From Bradyrhizobium sp. LHD-71 (lineage in GTDB: Bacteria > Pseudomonadota > Alphaproteobacteria > Rhizobiales > Xanthobacteraceae): a DNA stretch of 64,000 bases. The notes under the pieces were generated by a model. The model searched no databases. It saw only the letters and a list, made by a program, of their open reading frames with translations, and was not told the origin of the DNA. This document shows positions 26,808-34,260 of this stretch, piece by piece (the first letter of the stretch is position 1; each line of letters starts with the position of its first letter). The stretch is from positions 62,001 to 126,000 of the forward strand of contig NZ_JAVIFX010000003.1 in the NCBI RefSeq assembly GCF_031157255.1, given 5' to 3'. The translations under genes and the position numbers were made by a program.

Positions 26808-26886
26808 CTGTCTTCCTCAACCCTCGCAGCAAGTGATGACGGTCGTCCGGCCCCCGCCAGCGGCGGAAGGCCGGATAGTCGAAAAA

Positions 26887-27336
26887 CTACTGTTTGCTGC
26901 TGCCGGGGGGTGTCCCCTGGGGGGTGCCCATCCCCGTCGTCGAGGCATCGCTTGCAGTGATGAGGCCGACGATCTGACCGGTGGTCGGATCGACGATCAT
27001 GATCGTCTGGTCATCGGTCTTGAGGACGTGATGATCCTTGGCCTGCGGCAGAGCCTGCGCGGCGTCTGCCGGCATCGGCTGCGTCTTGGCGGCCGGCGGA
27101 ACCTTGGCGCCAACCGAGGGCTGATAGCCGGGCAGTGATTGCGTCACGAGATCCTCGAGGCTCTTGATGAAGGCCGTCGTCTGGTCAGGCGTCGTCGGCG
27201 TGACCTGACCCTGTGTGCTGGCGGTCGAGCCTTGCGTTGTGCTGGGACTGGTGGTCTGAGCGGATGCGACGGTCGCAAGCCCGATACCGCCGAGGAGCGC
27301 TAGCGCCGCGGCGACGGTTCGTGTCGTCTTATGCAT
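26887..27336 (-). CDS. Exported protein of unknown function with TTQG linker
   Basis: The 149-residue product has a clear signal peptide (MHKTTRTVAAALALLGGIGL, cleavage after ASA). After it comes a Ser/Thr/Gln linker with TTQGSTASTQGQ, then a small conserved-looking domain with HVLKTDDQTIMIVDPTTGQI, and a Gly/Pro/Thr tail. The GGAGA before the ATG at 27336 supports this start over one 15 codons upstream. It lies downstream of nothing on its strand and upstream of the cysteine-rich secreted protein by 79 bases, so the two may be cotranscribed. The linker repeats the TTQGST words found at the end of the YidB-OmpA fusion. Confidence 0.78.
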   Translation of the reverse strand: MHKTTRTVAAALALLGGIGLATVASAQTTSPSTTQGSTASTQGQVTPTTPDQTTAFIKSLEDLVTQSLPGYQPSVGAKVPPAAKTQPMPADAAQALPQAKDHHVLKTDDQTIMIVDPTTGQIVGLITASDASTTGMGTPQGTPPGSSKQ

Positions 27337-27702
27337 AAATTTCTCCGATTTGCTCGCGTGATTCGAGGCTTTCCTCAACAACTGGACAGATTGATCGTTT
27401 CACCAAATCAGCACGCGTTGAATCGGTGTGCACACGCTTTTGGCAGCGTGTTGAACGTTTGTTTGCAGCGGCGTCTCTCATTGTAGAAGTTCAGTAGAAG
27501 TTCAAATGAAAGCCTTTTCTGGAAGCGCCGAACCACTCGCGCGTCCTTCCTTCATATCAGTCGGAAAAATTGCCGAAAAAGGAGTGGGCGGACTCCAGTA
27601 ATTCTTGAGCAAGAGGCAAATCCGGATCGGCATCTGCGGAAATCTGCCGACGCTGCTGCATAGATATGAATTGGCCGAGGATATGCGGGCACGGAGATCG
27701 CT
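27337..27702. other. Divergent intergenic region with 11-bp tandem repeat
   Basis: This 366-base stretch separates the exported protein from the glucose dehydrogenase pair. GTAGAAGTTCA is repeated twice head to tail at 27483-27493 and 27494-27504, one helical turn apart, which suits an activator site. No gene, terminator or standard promoter was recognised. Confidence 0.5.
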
Positions 27703-28041
27703 ATGGAATACGGCGCGCGACTTGTTTCACTCGCAGCTCTTCTCGGTACTGCGGTCTCCCTCTACAACTACTTCGATCCGCTCAGCGGGATTGCTGGAAC
27801 ACCCGGTGCCATCCTCGTCATTGCATCAACGCTGATCCTGTTCGTATTCGGCCTGATCATGGCTGCGCGCCCGTACAGCCTGGGGCTTCGGGTGTTTCTC
27901 GCGGCTTCTTCTCTTCTCGCCATCGTCGGTACGGCGTTCGCTGCGCATCTTCTCAACAGTCGCGCCCTGCTGGGGTTGATGGCCGTGTGCCTGCTCGGCT
28001 GGCTTATGCATCTGTTCGCGCCCCGACGCGCGCTCGCCTGA
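27703..28041 (+). CDS. Four-helix membrane protein, probable detached membrane domain of PQQ-GDH
   Basis: The 112-residue protein is almost wholly hydrophobic, with four predicted helices: LVSLAALLGTAVSLYNYF, ILVIASTLILFVFGLIMA, VFLAASSLLAIVGTAFAA and LLGLMAVCLLGWLMHLF. A GGAG precedes the ATG. It lies 24 bases before a PQQ-dependent dehydrogenase that starts with its own signal peptide. Single-chain membrane glucose dehydrogenases such as E. coli Gcd have an N-terminal membrane domain of about 150 residues ahead of an identical propeller, so this gene probably supplies that anchor and quinone contact as a separate chain. That function is inferred from position and topology. Confidence 0.75.
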   Translation: MEYGARLVSLAALLGTAVSLYNYFDPLSGIAGTPGAILVIASTLILFVFGLIMAARPYSLGLRVFLAASSLLAIVGTAFAAHLLNSRALLGLMAVCLLGWLMHLFAPRRALA

Positions 28042-28065
28042 CAAAGGCATGCAAAGGTGGATCTC

Positions 28066-30027
28066 ATGAAGTCGACGACCATTGCCGGACCGCTGCTCTC
28101 GCTTGTCATGATCGTGCTGCCGGCCGCTGTTGCGCAGCCGCAGGAAAAGACATGGTCGCATTTCAATGGTGATCTCCGCGCGCAGAAATACTCGCCGCTC
28201 GGTCAGATCACGCCGGAGAACGTCAAGAATCTGACCGCCGTCTGGCGCGTTCATACCGGCGACAAATACTCGGGCATCGGAACGCCACCGAGAACCGGCG
28301 CGCATATGCGAGGCACACCGCCCGGTGCGGACAAGCTGCCGCCGACCGTCTGGTCCGCAACGCCGCTGTTCGTCAACGACACGCTCTATCTCGGAACTCC
28401 GTTTTACCGGATCTTCGCGCTCGAACCTGACACCGGAAAAATAAAATGGACCTATGACACCAAAGCGGTGCTCGAGGCACTCACGCAGCCCGATCTGAAG
28501 AACCGCGGCGTTGCCTACTGGCAGGCTGAGGCCATCACTCCTGGCGCACCGTGCCAGAAGCGGATCTATATCGGCACGATGGACGCGAAGCTGCACGCGG
28601 TCGATGCGGATACTGGCAAGGCCTGCGCGGATTTCGGCGGAGGCGGCATTGTCGATATCAACCAATGGAATACGGAGAAGAACAAGTGGCCGCTTTCGAT
28701 CCTGCAGCCGCCCACCATGTTCAAGGATTTCCTGTTCGTCGGTTGGGCCGGCAAGGACTGGGCCGATGCCGAAGCGCCGGCCGGCAACCTGTTTGCGCTT
28801 GACGCCAGGACGGGCGCGTTGCGCTGGACCTTTAACGCGCTTCCAAAGGAGGTCGCCGCCAAGACCGGCACTGCCAATGTCTGGGCCAGCATGTCGGTCG
28901 ATACGGAACGAGACATTCTCTACATCCCCGTGAGTTCGCCGAGCCCCAACTTTTTCGGCGGCAACCGGCTCGACCCGATCCCACTCGGAACGTCCGTGAC
29001 CGCACTTAAGATCGCGACGGGTGAGGTGCTCTGGAGCCGGCAGCTTGTTCATCACGACATCTGGGATTTCGACACTAACGCTGCGCCCACGCTCGTCGAC
29101 ATCACCAAGGACGGACGGAGTATCCCCGCGCTGGTGCAAACGTCGAAGCAGGGCTTTCTCTACGTCCTCAATCGCGAGACCGGTGAGCCGATCTATCCGA
29201 TCGAGGAGCGCCCAGTCCCGAAGTCGACAGTGCCGGGCGAGGTCGCCGCGCCGACCCAGCCCTATGTGCCTCTGCCAAAGCCCGTCGTCGACGATACCTG
29301 GCCCGGCATCTTTCCTCTCGCCGATATCACGAGCTTCGGCTACTGCACGCGAAAGCTGAAGGAGCTGAAGTACGAGGGACGCTTCACGCCGCCGAGCCTC
29401 GAAGGATCGCTGATCTATCCGGGCACCATCGGCGGGGTGGAATGGGGTGGTGGCTCCGTCGATCCCAACAAGCAGATTTTCGTCGTGAACAGCAACAGCG
29501 TCGTGCAGATCTACAAGCTGCTCACGCGCGCAGACTATGACAAGGCGACGGCCGCGCCCGGTGCCACCGAAACCGGTGGCTATTTCCCGATGACAGGCGC
29601 GCCGTATGGTTTCCAGTTGTCGACGTTCCTGAATCCGTTTGGCATGCCGTGTTGGAAGCCGCCCTATGGCTCGATTGCCGCCTTCGATCTCAAGACCGGG
29701 CAGCAGCTCTGGAAGAAGCCGTTTGGACAGGTTCAGCAATGGGGTTTCTATATGCCGGAGTCCTGGGGAACGGTCACGATCGGCGGTCCGGTGATCACCG
29801 CCAGTGGACTGATCTTCATCGGCGGCTCGATGGATTCGCGGGTGCGCGCGCTCGATCTGCGAACCGGTGAGGTTCTCTGGCAGGGGCAGGTCGCGGCACC
29901 TGCCGTCGCGCTACCCGCGATTTACGAGTACAAGGGCAAGCAATACGTGACCTTTGCTGCGGGCGGAAACTCGATCCTGACGCCGCAAGTCAGCGATGAG
30001 ATTGTGACCTTCGCGCTGCCGAACTGA
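28066..30027 (+). CDS. PQQ-dependent dehydrogenase, quinoprotein glucose dehydrogenase type
   Basis: The 653-residue periplasmic enzyme begins with a signal peptide (MKSTTIAGPLLSLVMIVL, cleavage near VAQPQ). The rest is an eight-bladed beta-propeller of the PQQ dehydrogenase family. Visible marks are WSHFNGDLRAQKYSPLGQI, NLTAVWRVHTGD, the FVNDTLYLGTPFYRIFALEP strand pair and DTGKIKW, QLVHHDIWDFDTNAAPTLVD, and the closing DLRTGEVLWQGQV. Segments such as the LGTPFYRIFAL and NRGVAYWQ stretches match membrane glucose dehydrogenase rather than methanol dehydrogenase. It would oxidise glucose or another aldose to the lactone and pass electrons to ubiquinone. The ATG at 28066 with AAAGGTGG upstream is preferred over a GTG at 28057. 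No pqq synthesis genes are in the window. Confidence 0.9.
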   Translation: MKSTTIAGPLLSLVMIVLPAAVAQPQEKTWSHFNGDLRAQKYSPLGQITPENVKNLTAVWRVHTGDKYSGIGTPPRTGAHMRGTPPGADKLPPTVWSATPLFVNDTLYLGTPFYRIFALEPDTGKIKWTYDTKAVLEALTQPDLKNRGVAYWQAEAITPGAPCQKRIYIGTMDAKLHAVDADTGKACADFGGGGIVDINQWNTEKNKWPLSILQPPTMFKDFLFVGWAGKDWADAEAPAGNLFALDARTGALRWTFNALPKEVAAKTGTANVWASMSVDTERDILYIPVSSPSPNFFGGNRLDPIPLGTSVTALKIATGEVLWSRQLVHHDIWDFDTNAAPTLVDITKDGRSIPALVQTSKQGFLYVLNRETGEPIYPIEERPVPKSTVPGEVAAPTQPYVPLPKPVVDDTWPGIFPLADITSFGYCTRKLKELKYEGRFTPPSLEGSLIYPGTIGGVEWGGGSVDPNKQIFVVNSNSVVQIYKLLTRADYDKATAAPGATETGGYFPMTGAPYGFQLSTFLNPFGMPCWKPPYGSIAAFDLKTGQQLWKKPFGQVQQWGFYMPESWGTVTIGGPVITASGLIFIGGSMDSRVRALDLRTGEVLWQGQVAAPAVALPAIYEYKGKQYVTFAAGGNSILTPQVSDEIVTFALPN

Positions 30028-30030
30028 AGG

Positions 30031-30057
30031 CGGTTTGCGGTTTCAGCCCGCAAACCG
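30031..30057. terminator. Hairpin between convergent genes
   Basis: CGGTTTGCGG at 30031-30040 pairs perfectly with CCGCAAACCG at 30048-30057 around a seven-base loop. It starts four bases after the dehydrogenase stop and lies ahead of the convergent enoyl-CoA hydratase stop. No T run follows, so it may work with Rho or simply protect the 3' end. Confidence 0.6.
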
Positions 30058-30074
30058 GTGGTAGCCGGGCTGCT

Positions 30075-30848
30075 TCAGCGACCGCTAAATCGTGCCGGTC
30101 GCTTTTCGAGGAATGCTGCACGTCCTTCCAGTGCATCCTCGCTCTTGCGGATATCGGCCTGCACCTCGATTTCCCGGCGAAATTGCTCGGCATAGCTCGC
30201 ATGTTCGCTCTCTTCGAGCAAGCGACGTGTAGCGACCAATGTGCGCGTTGGCCCTTCCGCGAGCCTGCGCGCAAGCTTCATCGCGCCGTCAAGCAAGACG
30301 CCGTCGTCGAAGACCTCTCGCACCAGACCCCACTCTTTGGCCCGTTCCGCTGAGAGGGGCTCATTGAGCAACATGAGCTCGAGCGACCGTTGACGGCCAA
30401 TCAGGCGCGGCAGCAGCCATGTGGAGCCGAGGTCCGGCACCAGTCCGATGCGGCTGAACACCTGGATGAAGCTTGCGGAGCGGGCGGCGAGGATGATGTC
30501 TCCGGACATCGCGAGGCTGAAGCCGCCGCCGGCCGCGACACCGTTGACCGCCATCACGATCGGCACCTGGCACTCTCGCAGCGCCTGAAGTGCCGGCCAG
30601 TAGTGATGCATGACGCCGGCAACGATATCGTCGCCGAGGGCCTGAAATGCCTTGAGGTTCTGGCCTGAACAGAAGCCTCGGCCGGCGCCGGTCAGAACCA
30701 GGGCCCGAAGTCCTGCATCGTCCGCCATCTCGCGGACAGCGCGGGCAAGGTCGCCCAGTAGATCGGGGGTCATCGCATTCAGGCTTGCCGGCTCGTCGAG
30801 CGTTAGTAAGCCGACGGCACCATCGCGATCCCGCTTGACGCCTCCCAT
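30075..30848 (-). CDS. Enoyl-CoA hydratase/isomerase-family protein
   Basis: This 257-residue crotonase-fold protein starts GLLTLDEPASLNAMTPDLL and shows the oxyanion-hole segments RGFCSGQNLKAF and VNGVAAGGGFSLAMSGDI. The following ASFIQVFSRIGLVPDLGSTW and LPRLIGRQRSLELMLLNEPL are typical of PaaG-type isomerases and short hydratases, with the catalytic acidic position at the D in VPDLGS. It probably acts on an acyl-CoA during fatty acid or aromatic degradation. The ATG at 30848 follows GGGAGG closely; the frame upstream of it is not needed. It is a single gene, convergent with the PQQ dehydrogenase. Confidence 0.86.
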   Translation of the reverse strand: MGGVKRDRDGAVGLLTLDEPASLNAMTPDLLGDLARAVREMADDAGLRALVLTGAGRGFCSGQNLKAFQALGDDIVAGVMHHYWPALQALRECQVPIVMAVNGVAAGGGFSLAMSGDIILAARSASFIQVFSRIGLVPDLGSTWLLPRLIGRQRSLELMLLNEPLSAERAKEWGLVREVFDDGVLLDGAMKLARRLAEGPTRTLVATRRLLEESEHASYAEQFRREIEVQADIRKSEDALEGRAAFLEKRPARFSGR

Positions 30849-31090
30849 CCTCGCCTCCCTTTGTTCTGGCCGTACCTTTATGTCGCCAGCCGGTGACCTG
30901 CGCAATGCGCGGTGCGATGCGGCTCGGGGCCGGTTCCGCCGGTCACGCTTGCGCGATGGCCTGAACGCTCCCGGGCAGGTGCGCGACGAAGACTTGGATG
31001 GGCCGCAGAATCGACTGTGAGCTGCATCACAGTTTTCGGGAGCCAGATCCGCGCATCTTGGTGCGGACGTTGGAAATCCAGGAGGATGTC

Positions 31091-31198
31091 ATGCGCGGCA
31101 TGACCGGTTACGACCTCATAGCCAATCGCTTCCTGCTCGTCGGCTGCGCGGGCATCGTCACGCTGATCGTAACGCTGCTGATCGCGGCACTGCGATGA
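31091..31198 (+). CDS. 35-residue single-pass membrane peptide
   Basis: A short frame begins with an ATG preceded by a strong GGAGG at five bases. The peptide starts MRGMTGYDLIANRFL and then has one hydrophobic helix, VGCAGIVTLIVTLLIAALR. It has one start-proximal Arg and one at the end. It lies 67 bases before the caspase-like gene. I do not recognise a family; the ribosome binding site, membrane helix and clean stop support a real gene. Confidence 0.6.
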   Translation: MRGMTGYDLIANRFLLVGCAGIVTLIVTLLIAALR

Positions 31199-31265
31199 CC
31201 ACTGTCGCTGCGAACGCAAATTGAATCTGATAAGTACTGAACGTGGCCTGAGGGGAAGAACTTCC

Positions 31266-32771
31266 ATGCTGCGACATTTCAAGGCGGCGGCCGTTGCAAG
31301 CCTGTTCGCCATCATTGCCTGCAATCCCGCCTTCGCTGAGAATCGCCTCGCGCTGGTGATCGGCAATTCCGCTTATCGGACGGTGTCCCCACTTCCGAAC
31401 GCGGAAAGCGACGCGAAGCGAATGGGCGAGCTGCTCGGCTCTGCCGGCTTCGAGGTGATGAACACGCCCGATCTGTCGCAAGACGACTTGCGCAAGACGA
31501 TTGCCGAATTCGCCGGCAAGCTCGCCGCCAGCGGGCCCGACACGGTGGCGCTGGTGTTCTATGCCGGTCATGGCATCCAGGTCGATGGCGAGAATTTCCT
31601 CGTCCCGGTCGATATCGATCCGAAGCGCGAGGCTGATATTCCGCTGCAAGCGGTGCGGCTGAATGACCTGCTGAACACCCTCAACTCGGTGCCTAACAAG
31701 ATGCGCATCGTCATGCTCGATGCGTGCCGCAACAATCCGTTCCCGACGATCAGCCAGACAACCGGCCGCGGGCTTGCCATGGTTGATACCAGGTCCGGTG
31801 CGCCGGGCACGTTCATCTCCTATTCCACTTCGCCGGGAGCGGAGGCGGAGGATGGCACCGGCGCGAACAGTCCGTACACGACGGCGCTGCTGAACGTTGC
31901 GCGCGAACGCGGTCTGCCCATTGAGGAAGCGTTCAAACGTGTGCGCGTGGCTGTCAACGATGCAACGCAGGGCCGTCAGGTTCCGTGGGAAAGCTCATCG
32001 CTGACGTCGGACTTCCGCTTCTTTGCTGGCGATCATCCGACCCAGCCGGACGGCCAGGCTGCGTCGGGCACCACCCCGGCCAAGGCATCCTCGGCGCGCT
32101 CGACCGACGATTGGCGCCGCGAACTGCAGGGAAAGGATCCGGAGGTGGCTTACCGGCTTGTGATCGCCGAAGATTCGATCGAGGGTTATGAGGCGTTCGT
32201 AGTGGTGTTTCCTCAATCGCCGCATGCCGTGCGCACACGGCACCTCGCCGATCGCCGCAAGGAAATGATAGCCTGGAACACCGCGGTGATCGTCAACGCC
32301 GCCGCGTCCTACCGCTCTTTCGTCGTCAGCTATCCCGGCAGCGACTTGGCTCCGACGGCGCGCAAACTCGAGGACCGAGTTCGCAATCGTTCGCTGACTG
32401 CGAACGCTGCGGTCGTGCCGGCTGCAGGTGCCGCAACGCCGGCGGCAACGCCAACACCGGTGAGCCTTCCGTCCAAAGCTGCGGGCGCGCCTGCGACCTG
32501 TCCCTGCACCGTCGCCCCACCGCCGGCGAAGAGGAAGGTCGACACCCGGCCGCCGATGAAGAAGGCGGAGACCCCGCCGCCGCGGCGCGTACGTCCGCCG
32601 ATTGACGACGACATCGTCATCTACACCAGTCCACCGCCGCCTCCGCGGGTATACATTCCGCCGCGGGTCATTGGCGATGGCATCAGTATCGGAGGCGTTT
32701 TCGGACGTCCGTCAGGCCGATATCCATCAGGCGGATATAGGCCACCGCGCTATTCGCCGAATGACCGTTAG
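31266..32771 (+). CDS. Periplasmic caspase-family (C14) protein
   Basis: The 501-residue product has a signal peptide (MLRHFKAAAVASLFAIIA, cleavage after PAFA). The caspase p20-like domain spans about residues 26-250: RLALVIGNSAYRTVSPLPNA, catalytic His102 in FYAGHGIQVDG, FLVPVDID, and catalytic Cys154 in MLDACRNNPF. Both catalytic residues are intact. The middle (about 270-365) contains two stretches, YEAFVVVFPQSPHAVRTR and YRSFVVSYPGSDLAPTAR, that look like diverged copies of one repeat. The C-terminal 120 residues are low-complexity, rich in Pro, Arg and Tyr. Bacterial members of this type are common in rhizobia; substrates are unknown. Confidence 0.87.
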   Translation: MLRHFKAAAVASLFAIIACNPAFAENRLALVIGNSAYRTVSPLPNAESDAKRMGELLGSAGFEVMNTPDLSQDDLRKTIAEFAGKLAASGPDTVALVFYAGHGIQVDGENFLVPVDIDPKREADIPLQAVRLNDLLNTLNSVPNKMRIVMLDACRNNPFPTISQTTGRGLAMVDTRSGAPGTFISYSTSPGAEAEDGTGANSPYTTALLNVARERGLPIEEAFKRVRVAVNDATQGRQVPWESSSLTSDFRFFAGDHPTQPDGQAASGTTPAKASSARSTDDWRRELQGKDPEVAYRLVIAEDSIEGYEAFVVVFPQSPHAVRTRHLADRRKEMIAWNTAVIVNAAASYRSFVVSYPGSDLAPTARKLEDRVRNRSLTANAAVVPAAGAATPAATPTPVSLPSKAAGAPATCPCTVAPPPAKRKVDTRPPMKKAETPPPRRVRPPIDDDIVIYTSPPPPPRVYIPPRVIGDGISIGGVFGRPSGRYPSGGYRPPRYSPNDR

Positions 32772-32845
32772 TGTTGTGGACCAGAAATTGCTCCATCGTT
32801 GCCGCGAGTCCATCGTGCGAATTTCTGATCCATAACCGACACTAG
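32768..32845. repeat. Imperfect inverted repeat after the caspase gene
   Basis: TTAGTGTTGTGGACCAGAAA at 32768 and the segment TTTCTGATCCATAACCGACACTA ending at 32845 are imperfect reverse complements separated by about 30 bases. The left arm overlaps the stop codon of the caspase gene. It lies next to a second inverted repeat, and both share the outer word TAGTGT. Confidence 0.55.
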
Positions 32846-32859
32846 AATCATAAACTTGC

Positions 32860-32933
32860 TGGTGTCCTGATCGAATCCGAAGTTCACTCTGAGCTCGCTG
32901 CAAAGTAAAGCGAACTTCGGATCCGGGACACTA
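32860..32933. repeat. Inverted repeat with TAGTGTCCxG / ATCCGAAGTTCGCT arms
   Basis: The left arm, TGGTGTCCTGATCG then AATCCGAAGTTCACT (32860-32887), and the right arm, AGCGAACTTCGGATCCGGGA then CACTA (32909-32933), are reverse complements with a few mismatches and a four-base offset. I recall intergenic elements with this arm sequence in Bradyrhizobium-type genomes, but cannot confirm copy number here. Confidence 0.6.
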
Positions 32934-33335
32934 GCGTCATCGCTGCCATGGCGAGGGTCGCATGGCCCTTACGGGTGGGGCCATCAGGCCTGATCGAGGA
33001 AGGAGCGTCGCGAGCTTTCGATTGAGCGACCGTACGATCGATGGCTTCGCAGCGAGGTTACGGCAGCCGCCTTATGACTCTTTCGCGCCCGCCGGGCCTT
33101 CGGCTCCGCGCAACTGGGTTGGCGAGGCTCCGAAGCGGCGACGAAAGCACTGATTGATACCTGTGATGTGCGGGCCAAGCTCGAGCGCCTCGCATTTTCG
33201 ACAAACAATCATTCAAATTGAATGGAATTCGGTACCGAACCGGTATCTGATTTCCGGAATGCTCAGCGCGCAATTTTACAGTGTCGTCGTTGCACGCAGG
33301 CCGTGTGACGAACCCTCGGCGCGGAGAGTCATGAG
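32934..33335. other. Gene-free stretch with two adjacent palindromes
   Basis: No convincing gene is seen: the short frames present have no ribosome binding site and an Arg/Ser-rich shadow composition. Two perfect dyads lie close together: ATTCAAATTGAAT at 33211-33223 and TTCGGTACCGAA at 33228-33239, about 100 bases before the next gene. They are possible operator sites. Confidence 0.45.
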
Positions 33336-33716
33336 ATGAGCAGCCTTCGTGTTCTCGTTCCGATGACAGACGGCGAGATCGAAACACTCTTCGCCCGGTT
33401 CGGCCATGTCGTTCGTTTTGACGACCTCGTCTTCACTGCAGAAACCGTCGACGACTTCTGGTTTGCACGCTACGAGGCTTGGGACGACCCCGGTCTCGTC
33501 ACGCGCCGTGAACCGGGCCTGCTGATGGTCACGGGCGCGCGACCGCGCCCGTCGTCCGCGCCACGCGACGTGGTCGTTGTGGGATTCGGGACAGTACGCG
33601 TGGTGCTCGGCGCCGACCGGCAGGAAAGCGACTTGTTCGCCGACCTACCCGAAATTCCGGTTGCCCGAACGATGCTGGCCACGGCTCCGCAAAAGGAGCT
33701 GATGCGCGGAATCTGA
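33336..33716 (+). CDS. Hypothetical protein, 126 residues
   Basis: The product begins MSSLRVLVPMTDGEIETLFA and contains VVRFDDLVFTAETVDDFWF, then a strand-rich segment RDVVVVGFGTVRVVLGAD and ends EIPVARTMLATAPQKEL. There is no signal peptide, membrane segment or cysteine. Its even amino-acid composition, acidic first half and the GGAGA eight bases before the ATG support a real cytoplasmic protein. I do not recognise the family. It stands alone; two palindromes upstream suggest separate regulation. Confidence 0.6.
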   Translation: MSSLRVLVPMTDGEIETLFARFGHVVRFDDLVFTAETVDDFWFARYEAWDDPGLVTRREPGLLMVTGARPRPSSAPRDVVVVGFGTVRVVLGADRQESDLFADLPEIPVARTMLATAPQKELMRGI

Positions 33717-33768
33717 TGCCCTCTCTAACGGTGCGAACATAGGCACGCGCTTGGAGGAGCCGCGAACG

Positions 33769-33996
33769 TTACCAGACGATCCTTGAATAGCTCGCGCCGC
33801 GATGGTCGAGCTCGCTTGCAATCTCGTCCGACCACCTGCGCCAATCGGAGTTCTCACGCACCTGAAACAGCCGATCGTTCGGGTTGGTATCGTCTTCGTC
33901 GAGCGCAAGCCTGACTGCCTGATACAGCATAAGCAGGCCGTAAGTCGAAAGCTGTTGAATGTCCATCGTGCCCCGGTCGAGAGTAGCGTCTGACAT
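33769..33996 (-). CDS. Small conserved hypothetical protein, 75 residues
   Basis: The product contains MDIQQLSTYGLLMLYQAVRL, an acidic stretch LDEDDTNPND and an end reading SDWRRWSDEIASELDHRG. I recall very similar short rhizobial proteins with the LSTYGLL and DWR..DEIE.ELD pattern, all without function. The ATG at 33996 is used, but the internal ATG at 33966 is also possible and neither has a strong ribosome binding site. It is soluble and acidic. It is convergent with the 126-residue hypothetical gene. Confidence 0.66.
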   Translation of the reverse strand: MSDATLDRGTMDIQQLSTYGLLMLYQAVRLALDEDDTNPNDRLFQVRENSDWRRWSDEIASELDHRGASYSRIVW

Positions 33997-34260
33997 GACT
34001 GCGTCTCAATGCAAGTTGTTGCACTTCATCCTGCCCACCAAACATTCAACAGGCGTATTTGGCATCGGCATGCGCGGATGGCGGCAAAATCTGGGCAGAT
34101 TAGCTGCTTTCAATCGTCCTGCATGGCAGTTTGTCACGCGGCTAAGGATCGCTCAGTCGCATAGCTGCGGGGCATACCGGCGGCCGTCCATCGATTTTCG
34201 CAATGGGAGGTGCTGTACCGCCTAGTTCCCTTGGCGCGAGCGCTGCGCTAGGTCAATTTC

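Noticed and set aside
31266-32771. Caspase-type abortive defence effector
   Set aside because: It has a cleavable signal peptide and no sensor, gasdermin or CRISPR partner nearby.
32934-33210. Degraded gene in the gap after the caspase gene
   Set aside because: Short frames on both strands lack ribosome sites and recognisable family segments.
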